This document shows, piece after piece, positions 39,376-48,805 of a stretch of 64,000 bases of DNA. The position numbers and the translations under genes are program-made. Each line of letters opens with the position of its first letter. Position 1 is the first letter of the stretch. The notes beneath the pieces are model-generated. The model did no database searches and was not told the DNA's origin. It worked only from the letters and a program-made list of their open reading frames with translations. Where the stretch lies: the NCBI GenBank assembly GCA_039819065.1, contig JBCBSS010000002.1:80730-144729 (forward strand). Reading direction: 5' to 3'. This DNA is from JBCBSS01 sp039819065. GTDB lineage: Bacteria > Bacteroidota > Bacteroidia > Cytophagales > Cyclobacteriaceae.

Positions 39376-39383
39376 CAAAAGTA
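39376..39383 (-). promoter_or_regulatory. Putative -7 box (TACTTTTG) for the tRNA-like gene
   Basis: TAnnTTTG match on the minus strand, 23 bp upstream of the 5' end of the tRNA-like RNA. No exact TTTG at the -33 position. Confidence 0.45.
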
Positions 39384-39491
39384 ACAAAATATCGCTTTTA
39401 TTAAAAATTTCTTAAAAAATTTTGTAAAAATTTAGATTTCATCTAATTTTAGGTCGTTTTAATGGAAATCATCAAAAATAGGGGTTAGAAA

Positions 39492-39971
39492 ATGAGCAAA
39501 AATTATGAAATTGATAATATAGACCTCAAAATATTGTCTATTTTATCAGAAGATGCCAAAATGCCATATACGGAAGTAGCTAAAAAGGTATTTGTCTCAG
39601 GTGGTACTGTCCATGTAAGAATGAAAAAAATGGAGGAAATGGGCATCGTTAGAGGTACAACGCTTAGTCTTGACTATTCCAAAATAGGTTACGGTGTAAC
39701 TGCCTTTATGGGTATCTATTTGCAGAAAAGTTCTTTATACGATAAAGTGATTGAATATCTGAAGAAGATTCCTGAAGTTGTGAAGATCCATTATACAACA
39801 GGTAACTACAACATCTTCATTAAGATACACACCAAAGATACAAGACACTTGAAGGATGTCCTTCACGATAAGATACAGTTTGTCGAAGGAATAGAGCGAA
39901 CCGAAACCTTTATATCACTGGAGGAAAGTATGAACAGGCATATAAGGTTTGAAGAATTACTTGATCGCTAA
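39492..39971 (+). CDS. Lrp/AsnC family transcriptional regulator
   Basis: A 159-residue protein with the family layout. The N-terminal winged helix (residues about 6-55) is IDNIDLKILSILSEDAKMPYTEVAKKVFVSGGTVHVRMKKMEEMGIV. The C-terminal RAM effector-binding domain (about 70-150) contains YLKKIPEVVKIHYTTGNYNIFIKIH. Family members sense amino acids and bind DNA as dimers or octamers. It stands alone: the tRNA-like gene lies upstream on the opposite strand and the suf operon starts 240 bp downstream. It may regulate itself through the AT-rich upstream region, which is an inference. Confidence 0.95.
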   Translation: MSKNYEIDNIDLKILSILSEDAKMPYTEVAKKVFVSGGTVHVRMKKMEEMGIVRGTTLSLDYSKIGYGVTAFMGIYLQKSSLYDKVIEYLKKIPEVVKIHYTTGNYNIFIKIHTKDTRHLKDVLHDKIQFVEGIERTETFISLEESMNRHIRFEELLDR

Positions 39972-40167
39972 GCGATCTACTTTATAGAATTCGTTTAAGT
40001 TCTTTTATGTAGAGGGAACTAGGTGAGTATTCATTTGTTATTGCCAATAAGAAGGGTTGAAAGCATTGAAAATATCATCTATTCACAGGTGATGTTTACC
40101 AGAGTAGTGCTGTCAAACCTTGAGGAAAAAAGCTTAAACGCGGAACATTAAAAAATATTTTTTGTTG

Positions 40168-40175
40168 TACCTTTG
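40168..40175 (+). promoter_or_regulatory. Putative -7 box (TACCTTTG) of the suf operon
   Basis: TAnnTTTG match 35 bp upstream of the sufB ATG, within an AT-rich tract. The -33 element is not obvious. No recognisable IscR or Fur site was seen. Confidence 0.45.
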
Positions 40176-40210
40176 AGATAAATTGGAATTATTCTAAATA
40201 ACGTATCAGC

Positions 40211-41656
40211 ATGAGCAAGGACAATCAGATTCTAGAAGAATTCACGTCAAAAGAATATGAACACGGTTGGACAATCGACCTTGAAACTGATGAAGTTCCT
40301 AAAGGCCTCAACGAAGGTATAATAAGGTTAATTTCAAGTAAGAAAAACGAACCTGAATGGCTGTTAGAATGGCGATTAGAGGCGTTTAAGCTCTGGCAGG
40401 AAATGGTTGAACCAAAATGGCCTAACGTTCACTATCTCGAAATAGATTATCAAGATGTAATATATTATTCTGCTCCTAAGCAGAAGGTCACTCCTAAAAG
40501 TCTTGATGAAGTAGATCCTGAATTAAGAAGAACATTTGAAAAATTGGGTATCTCCTTAGAGGAACAGAAAAGGCTTACAGGTGTAGCAGTCGACGCCGTA
40601 ATAGATAGTGTTTCAGTCGCTACGACATTCAAAAGTAAACTTGCCGAATTAGGTATAATATTCTGTTCTTTTAGTGAAGCCGTTCAAGAGCACCCAGAGT
40701 TAGTAAAAAAATACTTGGGCTCGGTAGTACCAAGCAATGACAATTATTTTGCAGCGCTTAATTCTGCTGTATTCACTGACGGGTCATTCTGTTATATTCC
40801 TGAAGGTGTTCGATGCCCAATGGAACTCTCCACCTATTTTAGAATCAATGCAGCCAATACAGGTCAGTTCGAAAGAACATTGATTGTAGCGGAGGAAGGT
40901 TCTTATGTGAGCTATTTGGAGGGTTGTACTGCACCTATGAGAGACGAAAATCAACTGCACGCTGCGGTTGTTGAAATATATGTTAAAAAAGACGCTGAGG
41001 TAAAATATTCTACCGTACAGAACTGGTATCCTGGAGATAAAGACGGCAAAGGCGGTATTTATAACTTCGTTACTAAAAGAGGTATATGCGCCGGTGACAA
41101 CTCCAAATTATCATGGACGCAGGTGGAAACCGGTTCCGCGATTACATGGAAATATCCTTCATGTATATTAAAAGGAGATAATTCACAGGGTGAGTTCTAT
41201 TCTGTTGCTGTTACTAATAACATGCAACAAGCCGATACTGGGACAAAAATGATCCATATCGGTAAGAACACGAAATCACGTATCGTCTCCAAAGGTGTGT
41301 CTGCCGGTAAATCACAAAATAGCTATCGTGGTCAAGTACACATCATGAAGCGTGCAGAAGGTTCTAGAAACTTCTCGCAATGTGACTCACTTCTAATGGG
41401 CGACCAGTGCGGCGCTCATACATTCCCTTACATAGATGTAGAAAACAAATCTTCTCAGGTGGAGCATGAAGCTACCACTTCTAAAATCGGGGAGGATCAA
41501 ATCTTCTACTGCACGCAACGCGGTATCGACGAGGAAAGTGCTGTTGCACTCATCGTAAACGGGTATTGCAAGGAAGTACTTAATCAGCTTCCTATGGAAT
41601 TTGCGGTTGAAGCTCAAAAACTTCTGGCCTTGACTTTAGAAGGTAGTGTAGGTTAA
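40211..41656 (+). CDS. sufB: Fe-S cluster assembly scaffold SufB
   Basis: 481 residues, usual length for SufB. The N-terminal part (SKEYEHGWTIDLETDEVPKGLNEGIIRLIS) is typical. The beta-helix core contains RCPMELSTYFRINAANTGQFERTLIVAEEGSYVSYLEGCTAP, and the C-terminus has SQCDSLLMGDQCGAHTFPYI and EDQIFYCTQRGIDEESA, holding the conserved Cys near the SufB-SufD interface. With SufC and SufD it forms the SufBC2D scaffold on which [4Fe-4S] clusters are built. First gene of a complete operon; sufC follows after 42 bp. Confidence 0.98.
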   Translation: MSKDNQILEEFTSKEYEHGWTIDLETDEVPKGLNEGIIRLISSKKNEPEWLLEWRLEAFKLWQEMVEPKWPNVHYLEIDYQDVIYYSAPKQKVTPKSLDEVDPELRRTFEKLGISLEEQKRLTGVAVDAVIDSVSVATTFKSKLAELGIIFCSFSEAVQEHPELVKKYLGSVVPSNDNYFAALNSAVFTDGSFCYIPEGVRCPMELSTYFRINAANTGQFERTLIVAEEGSYVSYLEGCTAPMRDENQLHAAVVEIYVKKDAEVKYSTVQNWYPGDKDGKGGIYNFVTKRGICAGDNSKLSWTQVETGSAITWKYPSCILKGDNSQGEFYSVAVTNNMQQADTGTKMIHIGKNTKSRIVSKGVSAGKSQNSYRGQVHIMKRAEGSRNFSQCDSLLMGDQCGAHTFPYIDVENKSSQVEHEATTSKIGEDQIFYCTQRGIDEESAVALIVNGYCKEVLNQLPMEFAVEAQKLLALTLEGSVG

Positions 41657-41698
41657 TATTTAAGATAAGCAATTCACTTAATAAGCAAGCATAAGCTC

Positions 41699-42457
41699 AT
41701 GTTGGACATTCAAAATTTACAAGCCTCTATTGAAGGCAAGTCTATTCTTAATGGTATAAATCTGAAAGTAAAGGCAGGAGAAGTACATGCCATCATGGGT
41801 CCTAACGGGTCTGGAAAGAGTACTTTGGCCTCTGTTCTTGCCGGAAGGGAAGAATACGAAGTGGAAGGTGGCTCAGTAGAGTTCCTTGACAAAGACCTTT
41901 TGGATCTTTCCGCGGAAGAACGTGCCCGAGAAGGTTTGTTCCTCGCTTTCCAATACCCAGTTGAAATTCCAGGTGTTTCTACTACTAATTTTCTCAAAAC
42001 TGCAATCAATCAGGTAAGAGAGTATAGAGGTTTGGATTCACTGGATGCTGTTTCTTTCCTTACTATGATGAAGGAAAAAATGAAGCTCGTCGAAATCGAT
42101 CAGGCTTTATTAAGCAGATCGCTTAACGAAGGGTTCTCCGGAGGTGAGAAGAAAAGGAATGAAATCTTCCAGATGGCCATGCTAGAGCCCAAACTCGCTA
42201 TTCTTGACGAAACGGATTCAGGTCTCGATATTGATGCACTCAAGATTGTAGCTAACGGAGTTAACAAGCTTAGATCAAGTGATAACGCAACTATCGTGGT
42301 AACGCACTACCAAAGGCTACTGGATTACATTGTTCCTGATTTTGTTCACGTATTATATAAAGGAAGAATCGTTAAATCGGGCACCAAAGAGTTGGCGTTT
42401 GAGCTTGAAGAAAAAGGCTACGATTGGATCAAAGAAGAGGTTGACGCTACAGCCTAA
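41699..42457 (+). CDS. sufC: Fe-S cluster assembly ATPase SufC
   Basis: A 252-residue ABC-type ATPase. Walker A is GPNGSGKST, the Q-loop lies in FLAFQYPVEIPGVSTTNF (typical of SufC), the signature is FSGGEKKRNEIFQM, Walker B is LAILDETDSGLD, and the switch His is in VVTHYQRLLDYI. Two SufC subunits dimerise on SufB and SufD and drive the conformational change needed for cluster assembly. Second gene of the suf operon. Confidence 0.98.
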   Translation: MLDIQNLQASIEGKSILNGINLKVKAGEVHAIMGPNGSGKSTLASVLAGREEYEVEGGSVEFLDKDLLDLSAEERAREGLFLAFQYPVEIPGVSTTNFLKTAINQVREYRGLDSLDAVSFLTMMKEKMKLVEIDQALLSRSLNEGFSGGEKKRNEIFQMAMLEPKLAILDETDSGLDIDALKIVANGVNKLRSSDNATIVVTHYQRLLDYIVPDFVHVLYKGRIVKSGTKELAFELEEKGYDWIKEEVDATA

Positions 42458-42497
42458 GCCCCAGAGTTAATCCAATTATTCAACTACCACATCGATA

Positions 42498-43835
42498 ATG
42501 ACGCAATCTGCTAAAGATAAAAAGCTGCAAGAGCAGCTACAGCATAACTTTAAAGCCTTTGAAGCAAAGCTCAATGGCCATAGTAAAACGCAAATGCACG
42601 AGGTAAGGAAGAAGGCCATTACTTCTTTTAACCAATTGGGTATCCCTGGACCTAAGAGTGAAGAATATAAATACACGCAACTAGGCAAAGTACTTGAAAA
42701 GGATGTTGACTTTGCGGTAGCATCAGCTTCGCCATCAGGAGAGAACAACCTTCTGGATGATATATTGATCAAAGACTTGGATGCTCACAACCTTGTTTTC
42801 ATCAATGGAGAACTTTCAGAAGAGCATTCTTCACTTTATGAATTGAAGGATGGTGTTGAAGTTTCTGAATTGGAGCGTGCTTATGAATTATCGCCAGAAC
42901 TGATCAATGATAACTTTGCAAAAAATGCTGATTATGAAGTTGACCCGTTTACGGCACTCAACACGGCTTTCACAAAGAACGGCGCATTTATCAAAATCGC
43001 CGATAATAAGGTAATTGATAAGCCCGTTGCACTTTATTACATATCCGATTCAAAAAACGGGGCTGTCTACACATATCCTCGTAACTTACTTCTAGCAGGC
43101 AAAAACGCCCAGGCAGATATCATTGAAGTGTACACAACTGTTGGAGGGAACAGTTCCTTTAGTAATGTGGTAACAGAGGTGGTTCTTGAGGAGAATGCTC
43201 ATATTACTTACTTCAAATTACAAAACGATAGTACACAAGCCATACACCATGGCACTACTCAAGTATATCAAGAAAGGTCAAGTACATTCTCATCAACTAC
43301 GGTTGCATTGAGTGGAAAGATGATCCGCAACAATCTCAACATTGTATTAGACGGTGAGGGTTGTGAAGCGAATATGTATGGTCTTTACTTGCTTAAAGAC
43401 AAAACACACGTTGATAACCATACTGCGGTAGATCATAAAAAGGCAAACTCCTACAGTAACGAATTGTACAAGGGTGTTCTTGACGACCGCTCAAAAGGAG
43501 TTTTCAATGGAAAGATATTCGTAAGGCAGGATGCCCAAAAAACGAATGCCTTCCAATCGAATAACAACATACTCTTATCAGATGATGCCACGGTGAACAC
43601 CAAGCCTCAACTCGAGATTTGGGCTGACGACGTAAAATGTTCACACGGTTGCACCACGGGACAGTTGGACGAAGAAGCATTGTTCTATCTAAGATCAAGA
43701 GGGATTGATAAAACTAATGCACAGGCTATCATGTTGTATGCTTTTGCTTTAGAAGTGATTGAAAAGATCAAGTTAGATGCGTTAAGAGATCATGTAGAAG
43801 GGCTTATCGCAGAAAGATTCGAACAAAAAGGTTAA
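42498..43835 (+). CDS. sufD: Fe-S cluster assembly protein SufD
   Basis: A 445-residue paralogue of SufB. Diagnostic parts are the N-terminal helices with GIPGPKSEEYKYTQLGK, a long beta-helix, the segment LYLLKDKTHVDNHTAVDHKK and the C-terminal DDVKCSHGCTTGQLDEEALFYLRSRGI carrying the conserved His/Cys region at the SufB interface. It pairs with SufB and binds one SufC. The stop is 2 bp from sufS, indicating coupled translation. Confidence 0.97.
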   Translation: MTQSAKDKKLQEQLQHNFKAFEAKLNGHSKTQMHEVRKKAITSFNQLGIPGPKSEEYKYTQLGKVLEKDVDFAVASASPSGENNLLDDILIKDLDAHNLVFINGELSEEHSSLYELKDGVEVSELERAYELSPELINDNFAKNADYEVDPFTALNTAFTKNGAFIKIADNKVIDKPVALYYISDSKNGAVYTYPRNLLLAGKNAQADIIEVYTTVGGNSSFSNVVTEVVLEENAHITYFKLQNDSTQAIHHGTTQVYQERSSTFSSTTVALSGKMIRNNLNIVLDGEGCEANMYGLYLLKDKTHVDNHTAVDHKKANSYSNELYKGVLDDRSKGVFNGKIFVRQDAQKTNAFQSNNNILLSDDATVNTKPQLEIWADDVKCSHGCTTGQLDEEALFYLRSRGIDKTNAQAIMLYAFALEVIEKIKLDALRDHVEGLIAERFEQKG

Positions 43836-43837
43836 AG

Positions 43838-45085
43838 ATGACACTAGCGAGCCAGGAGGTTAAAACCACATTAGATATTGACAGAATAAGAGAGGAATTC
43901 CCCATACTTCACCAAGATGTGAATGGTAAACCTCTGGTTTATTTTGATAACGCCGCTACTAATCAAAAACCTCAGGTGGTAATTGACAAGCTGGTAGAAT
44001 ATTATACCGGTTACAACGCCAACATCCATAGAGGTATCCATACATTGGCCGAAAAGGCCACCCAAGCTTTTGAAGATACCAGAAAAGAACTTCAGCAATT
44101 CATCAACGCCAAAGAAGTAGAGGAAGTAATTTTCACAAGAGGCACTACTGAAAGTATCAACTTGGTTGCTTCATCTTATGGTCGCTCTACAATACAAGCT
44201 GGAGATGAAATCATCATTTCCGGAATGGAGCACCATTCTAATATCGTTCCCTGGCAAATACTCTGCGAAGAAAAAGGAGCTAATCTCAAAGTCATACCCA
44301 TCAATGATCATGGGGAAATAATATTTGAAGAATTCGAGAAGCTGCTCAGCGAAAAGACGAAGATTGTTTCTATTGTTTTCGCATCGAATAGCTTAGGAAC
44401 AATCAACCCGGTTAAGCAGATTATAGATAAAGCACACGAGTTTGGCGCCAAAGTATTACTTGATGGTGCGCAAGCTACTGCCCACTTACCTCTTGATGTT
44501 CAAGAACTCGATTGTGATTTTCTAGCCTTCTCTTCTCATAAAATGTACGGCCCTACGGGTATTGGTGCCTTGTACGGTAAAAGAGCCATTTTAGAAGAGA
44601 TGACGCCTTATCAGGGCGGCGGTGAAATGATTAAGCAAGTCTCTTTTGAGAAAACGACTTACAACGACATTCCATACAAATTTGAAGCTGGCACACCGAA
44701 TATAGCAGATGCAGTAGCCCTTAAGGAAGCTGTAGGTTTCATCAACAGGATTGGCAAAAGCAATATAGCCGCGCATGAAGACGAGCTACTCGCTTACGGT
44801 ACAGAGCAATTATCAAAACTGGACGGTTTAAAAATAATTGGAACTGCCAGAAACAAAGTAAGTGTGATTTCTTTTGTAGTGGAAGGTATACACCACTTTG
44901 ACATTGGTCAAATGTTGGATGCCAGAGGTGTAGCGGTTAGAACGGGTCATCACTGCACTGAACCACTTATGGCTAGGTTTGGCATTGAAGGAACGATTAG
45001 AGCTTCATTCTCGGCTTATAATACCAAAACAGAAATAGACATAATGGTTGATGGTCTGCAGAGGATTATCAATTTCATGAAATAA
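43838..45085 (+). CDS. sufS: Cysteine desulfurase SufS
   Basis: A 415-residue group II PLP-dependent desulfurase. The PLP Lys is in SSHKMYGPTG (K235), the substrate region includes YFDNAATNQKP and GMEHHSNIVPWQ, and the catalytic Cys lies in the short loop RTGHHCTEPLM near residue 370. The enzyme removes sulfur from cysteine as an enzyme-bound persulfide and hands it to SufE, encoded 3 bp downstream. Length and motifs are canonical. Confidence 0.98.
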   Translation: MTLASQEVKTTLDIDRIREEFPILHQDVNGKPLVYFDNAATNQKPQVVIDKLVEYYTGYNANIHRGIHTLAEKATQAFEDTRKELQQFINAKEVEEVIFTRGTTESINLVASSYGRSTIQAGDEIIISGMEHHSNIVPWQILCEEKGANLKVIPINDHGEIIFEEFEKLLSEKTKIVSIVFASNSLGTINPVKQIIDKAHEFGAKVLLDGAQATAHLPLDVQELDCDFLAFSSHKMYGPTGIGALYGKRAILEEMTPYQGGGEMIKQVSFEKTTYNDIPYKFEAGTPNIADAVALKEAVGFINRIGKSNIAAHEDELLAYGTEQLSKLDGLKIIGTARNKVSVISFVVEGIHHFDIGQMLDARGVAVRTGHHCTEPLMARFGIEGTIRASFSAYNTKTEIDIMVDGLQRIINFMK

Positions 45086-45088
45086 CAA

Positions 45089-45523
45089 ATGGCAAAATCA
45101 GTCAACGATATACAGCAGGAGATTATTGATGAGTTTGCCATTCTGGATGGCGATATGGAAATGACAAATTTCTATATCATGGAATTAGGCCAGAAATTGC
45201 CCGACTTCGATGAAAGCCTGAAAGTTGAAAATAATGAGGTGAAAGGATGTCAATCGAAAGTTTGGCTTGTGCCTTCAATTGATGGTGATCGCATCCAATA
45301 TCAGGCAGATAGCAATACAGCTATTACCAAAGGTCTGGTGAGTCTTTTGGTCCGCATATTTTCAGGGCAAAAGGCCGATGATATCATTAATTCTGATCTC
45401 CATTTTATGAATGAGATTGGCATGAACCGTTTTATTGGAACACAAAGATCAAATGGTTTTGCTGCCATGATCAAGCAAATGAAGCTGGATGCATTGGCAC
45501 TTAAGACAAAAATCGAGGCGTGA
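45089..45523 (+). CDS. sufE: Sulfur-transfer protein SufE
   Basis: A 144-residue SufE-family protein. The active Cys is in VKGCQSKVWL (C54), and the family motifs DGDRIQYQADSNTAITKGLVSLLVRIFSG and MKLDAL are present. It accepts persulfide from SufS and delivers it to SufB. Fifth gene of the suf operon. Confidence 0.97.
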   Translation: MAKSVNDIQQEIIDEFAILDGDMEMTNFYIMELGQKLPDFDESLKVENNEVKGCQSKVWLVPSIDGDRIQYQADSNTAITKGLVSLLVRIFSGQKADDIINSDLHFMNEIGMNRFIGTQRSNGFAAMIKQMKLDALALKTKIEA

Positions 45524-45525
45524 TT

Positions 45526-45861
45526 ATGGAAGAGCAACAGAGTACAGTACAGGATACTAATACACTCAAGGAAAGGGTAGTAATGGCCATTAAGACGGTT
45601 TATGATCCTGAAATTCCGGTAGATGTGTATGAGTTAGGACTTATTTACGAGATCAATGTGTTTCCAGTAAATAATGTATATGTCTTAATGACCCTTACCT
45701 CGCCTAACTGTCCTTCTGCAGAGGCTATACCAAATGAAGTTGAAGCCCGCATAAGGAGTATAAAAGAGGTCAATGATGTAAGTGTTGAGCTCACTTTCGA
45801 TCCTCCATATTCACAAGATATGATGTCAGAAGCCGCTAAACTTGAATTAGGCTTTCTTTAG
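45526..45861 (+). CDS. sufT: SufT/MIP18-like (DUF59) Fe-S maturation protein
   Basis: 111 residues from ATG at 45526; an in-frame GTG at 45520 overlaps the sufE stop. The DUF59/MIP18 core is present: VYDPEIPVDVYELGLIYEI and MTLTSPNCPSAEAIPNEVEARI, with the conserved Cys, then VNDVSVELTFDPPYSQDMMSEAAKLELG. Proteins of this type assist late steps of Fe-S delivery to targets. Its place at the end of sufBCDSE supports this role. The sufT name follows common usage for suf-linked members. Confidence 0.9.
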   Translation: MEEQQSTVQDTNTLKERVVMAIKTVYDPEIPVDVYELGLIYEINVFPVNNVYVLMTLTSPNCPSAEAIPNEVEARIRSIKEVNDVSVELTFDPPYSQDMMSEAAKLELGFL

Positions 45862-45902
45862 AATCAGATAATAAGTAGATACACATTTAAAGTTATAAAA
45901 TC

Positions 45903-46319
45903 ATGTACCCAGAAGAATTAGTTGCGCCAATGAGAGAAGACCTTACTGTGGTAGGTTTTCAAGAGTTGAAAACGGCGGATGAAGTAAACGATCATCTTAA
46001 AGAGCATAAGGGGACTTCTTTAGTGGTAATCAACTCAGTATGTGGTTGTGCAGCTGGTGCTGCAAGGCCTGGCGTGAAATGGGCAGTCCAAAACAGCGCT
46101 AAAAAACCAGATAACTTAACTACAGTTTTCGCTGGTGTAGATCAGGAAGCTACTGCCAAAGCACGCCAATTCACAGCGCCATATCCACCTTCTTCACCTT
46201 CTATCGCGTTATTCAAAGATGGTGAGTTGATTCACTTTGTAGAAAGGCATCACATTGAAGGAAGAACCGCAGAAATGATCGGTAATCACTTGGTAGAAGT
46301 ATTCAACGAGTATTGCTAA
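45903..46319 (+). CDS. Bacilliredoxin, BrxA/BrxB family
   Basis: A 138-residue thioredoxin-fold protein. The redox motif CGC occurs in INSVCGCAAGAARPG, followed by FAGVDQEATAKAR and YPPSSPSIALFKDGELIHFVERHHIEGR, the highly conserved core of the YphP/YqiW family. In Bacillus these proteins remove bacillithiol from proteins; in Bacteroidota they work in a comparable thiol-exchange role. It lies 41 bp after sufT in the same direction, so it may extend the suf operon, and a terminator follows. Confidence 0.95.
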   Translation: MYPEELVAPMREDLTVVGFQELKTADEVNDHLKEHKGTSLVVINSVCGCAAGAARPGVKWAVQNSAKKPDNLTTVFAGVDQEATAKARQFTAPYPPSSPSIALFKDGELIHFVERHHIEGRTAEMIGNHLVEVFNEYC

Positions 46320-46347
46320 GACAATAAGTCTAAATACAATAGAAAAG

Positions 46348-46378
46348 AAAAAAGGAGGTTGTTGAAGCCTCCTTTTTT
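46348..46378. terminator. Bidirectional Rho-independent terminator
   Basis: Hairpin AAAAGGAGG / CCTCCTTTT with A-run before and T-run after, between the bacilliredoxin gene and a convergent small ORF. Confidence 0.9.
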
Positions 46379-46407
46379 GGTTATTTACGGTTAACTATAG
46401 CTTCACC

Positions 46408-46593
46408 CTAAACAGGGATATAACTCTTGACTCGATAGTAGGAAGTGTCCTCGTAGTTCAAAAATAGCTCGCATTTATTCAGCAATTTTTTGAGGCGCTT
46501 ATCCTTGGTTTCATCACCAGTATCTAAAGATACTTCGTAAAGCAAATCAAGTTTATCATCGTAAACTTTGAATTTCTTTTGGTTGATTTTCAT
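46408..46593 (-). CDS. Small hypothetical protein
   Basis: 61 residues from ATG at 46593 (an upstream in-frame start exists at 46617). The protein is Lys/Asp/Tyr-rich: KINQKKFKVYDDKLDLLYEV, later KRLKKLLNKCELFLNYEDTS, ending YRVKSYIPV. No motif is recognised. Support for being real: a convergent bidirectional terminator lies 30 bp past its stop, its composition is balanced, and no competing gene is on the other strand. Confidence 0.5.
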   Translation of the reverse strand: MKINQKKFKVYDDKLDLLYEVSLDTGDETKDKRLKKLLNKCELFLNYEDTSYYRVKSYIPV

Positions 46594-46828
46594 AGTAAGC
46601 AAGGTATTGTTGTACATTTTGATTTTTTGACCACTACATCAATCCCAAAACCCATGCCAACCCTCCTGTATTAGTTTTTTTACGTCAAAAACGTCATTTG
46701 GTTTATTAAGACAAGAAAAGCCTTCAAGAATTCGAACGGTAAACGTCCGAATTAGGACGGTAAACTTTTTTGCAAGAAAACCGTAACAACCCGATCTTAG
46801 TTAATGAAATGAACCTTAATACCTTAAT

Positions 46829-47767
46829 ATGGCTAAAAAGCATAAATCGGTAAATGATCCGGGTTTAGGGGTTAAATACCGAGAAAACACTAAAAGAATC
46901 ATTAATAAGGATGGTTCTTTCAATGTCGTTCGCAAAGGCTTCCGTTTCAATCCACGCAATACGTATCAGGCTTTGATCACAATGAGTTGGTCAAGATTTT
47001 TCTTATTGATGTTCGCTTTTTTGTTTGCCATCAATTGCATCTTCGCTGGTGTTTATACGATGATCGGAGTAGAACACCTGAGCGGAGCACTACACGAAAG
47101 TCTTTGGAGTGATTTTAACAACTCGCTATTCTTCAGCTTTCAAACATTTACCACTGTCGGGTATGGACGTATAGCACCCAATGGCACCCTAATGAGCTTT
47201 ATAGCTGCTATTGAATCCATTATAGGTTTGATGTGCTTTGCCCTCATTACAGGTTTGTTATACGGTCGCTTTTCCAAACCATCGGCGAGACTGCTCTATA
47301 GTGATAAGTTGCTCATAGCGCCTTACAAGGACTTAACTAGCTTGCAATTCCGGGTGGCTAACCGACGACGAAGTACGCTAATGGAAATGGAAGCAACGGT
47401 GATGCTAATGACTATAGAAATGACTGATGGGCAGTTTAATAGAAATTATCAACCACTCAAGATAGAAACGCCTAACATCTTATTTTTTCCGCTCAACTGG
47501 ACTATTGTTCACCCCATCGATGAAAAAAGCCCGCTTTTTGGAAAGTCAAAAGACGACCTCATGCGCATGAATGCGGAGGTCATGATATTGATTAAAGGCT
47601 TTGACGAAACCTTCAGTCAGGTAGTTCATTCACGTTTTTCTTATTTAGCTGATGAAATTGAATGGGGAGCCAGATTCAAGCCGGCTTACTTCACCAGCAA
47701 TACCGGAGACATTGTCTTTAATATTCACGGCGTACATGAGTATGAAAAGGTAGTACTGGATTCATAG
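46829..47767 (+). CDS. Inward-rectifier-type potassium channel (Kir-like)
   Basis: A 312-residue protein with two membrane helices (about residues 56-78 and 124-147) enclosing a pore loop with the selectivity filter TVGYG (109-113). After the second helix comes a Kir-type cytoplasmic beta domain (LLIAPYKDLTSLQFRVANRRRSTLMEME...NWTIVHPIDEKSPLFG). The N-terminal slide-helix region includes FNPRNTYQALITMSWSRF. This is the KirBac layout. It should conduct K+ across the inner membrane under control of the cytoplasmic domain. It stands alone. Confidence 0.93.
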   Translation: MAKKHKSVNDPGLGVKYRENTKRIINKDGSFNVVRKGFRFNPRNTYQALITMSWSRFFLLMFAFLFAINCIFAGVYTMIGVEHLSGALHESLWSDFNNSLFFSFQTFTTVGYGRIAPNGTLMSFIAAIESIIGLMCFALITGLLYGRFSKPSARLLYSDKLLIAPYKDLTSLQFRVANRRRSTLMEMEATVMLMTIEMTDGQFNRNYQPLKIETPNILFFPLNWTIVHPIDEKSPLFGKSKDDLMRMNAEVMILIKGFDETFSQVVHSRFSYLADEIEWGARFKPAYFTSNTGDIVFNIHGVHEYEKVVLDS

Positions 47768-47856
47768 TTCTATAGCCTGAGCTTAAACTTATAAGCTTTA
47801 ATTCTGAGCCTTACCTTAAGGAATTAAACTTTAACCTTTTCGTCCGATCAATCAAG

Positions 47857-48777
47857 TTAAAAACTAAAGCGGGACTGAAACTCAATCAACTCCTCTTTGA
47901 AAGTTTTGTCACTGCTGATCTTCAAAGTATCATTCAATACCTTATTGGTACGTACTTTCAATTGACGCAGGTTCAAGTGTTGATTGATGAAGGTAAATTC
48001 CAATTCAGGAACCAATTCCTTGATTACATCGATGATGTCTAACACCTGCAAATCACGATCCACAAGGTTATAGGTGCCGGTTGGTAAGTCGGCATTCAAC
48101 ATATCGCTCAGTGCCTTAGATATGAGGTCAATGTGTATGAATGATCTGTGCTGCTTACCCGTACCATGAATGGTTACCCTCCTACTAAAGTTGGCCTCGA
48201 ACAAGAATTTGTTAATCACTGCGTCAAATCGCATGCTTCTGCTGTAGCCGTAAACATTTCCGCACCGTAGCATAAAGGTATCCATCTTGTCCTGAAGTCG
48301 CGCTACATGTTCTTCACCGCGCATCTTGGATATACCATAAAAAGTTTTTGGATTCAGTGTCGCACTTTCATCAGGCACATCGTCAGAAGAACCATACACA
48401 CTGGTACTACTGGTGTAAATGAACTTGCGCACATCCGATTCTTCAACTGCGTAAACCAGTTCGGCCGTACCCCAGTGATTCACCTGTTCATAAATATGCG
48501 GGTCGGTATTGGCAAAAGGTGTAGTCACTTTCGCAGCAAGGTGATATACAACATCAACACCATCCAGATTCCTTTTTAAGTTCCTGGAATCAAGTAATTC
48601 CCCATTGACGAATTTGACTTTCTCATGCCCCTCCATGCGGTGGCCAAGAAAAAGGTTGAAATTACCTCGACTGAGGTTATCGTAGACGGTAATACTTTCT
48701 ACTTCTTTTTGTGCTGATAATCTTTTGACCAACTCAGTGCCAATATATCCTGCACCACCGGTAACTAAAATATTCAT
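47857..48777 (-). CDS. NAD(P)-dependent epimerase/dehydratase, extended SDR family
   Basis: A 306-residue Rossmann enzyme with an N-terminal TGGAGYIG cofactor motif (residues 6-13) and the active-site pattern YTSSTSVYG followed by YGISKMRGEEH (Tyr-x3-Lys). The later segment CGNVYGYSRSMRFDAVINKF is typical of sugar-nucleotide epimerases. Substrate unknown; probably NDP-sugar modification for envelope polysaccharide. The gene starts 28 bp downstream of the PAPS/APS reductase stop, and the two are co-directional. Confidence 0.92.
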   Translation of the reverse strand: MNILVTGGAGYIGTELVKRLSAQKEVESITVYDNLSRGNFNLFLGHRMEGHEKVKFVNGELLDSRNLKRNLDGVDVVYHLAAKVTTPFANTDPHIYEQVNHWGTAELVYAVEESDVRKFIYTSSTSVYGSSDDVPDESATLNPKTFYGISKMRGEEHVARLQDKMDTFMLRCGNVYGYSRSMRFDAVINKFLFEANFSRRVTIHGTGKQHRSFIHIDLISKALSDMLNADLPTGTYNLVDRDLQVLDIIDVIKELVPELEFTFINQHLNLRQLKVRTNKVLNDTLKISSDKTFKEELIEFQSRFSF

Positions 48778-48805
48778 TGAAGGGACTAATTAAGTAAAGT
48801 AGAAG

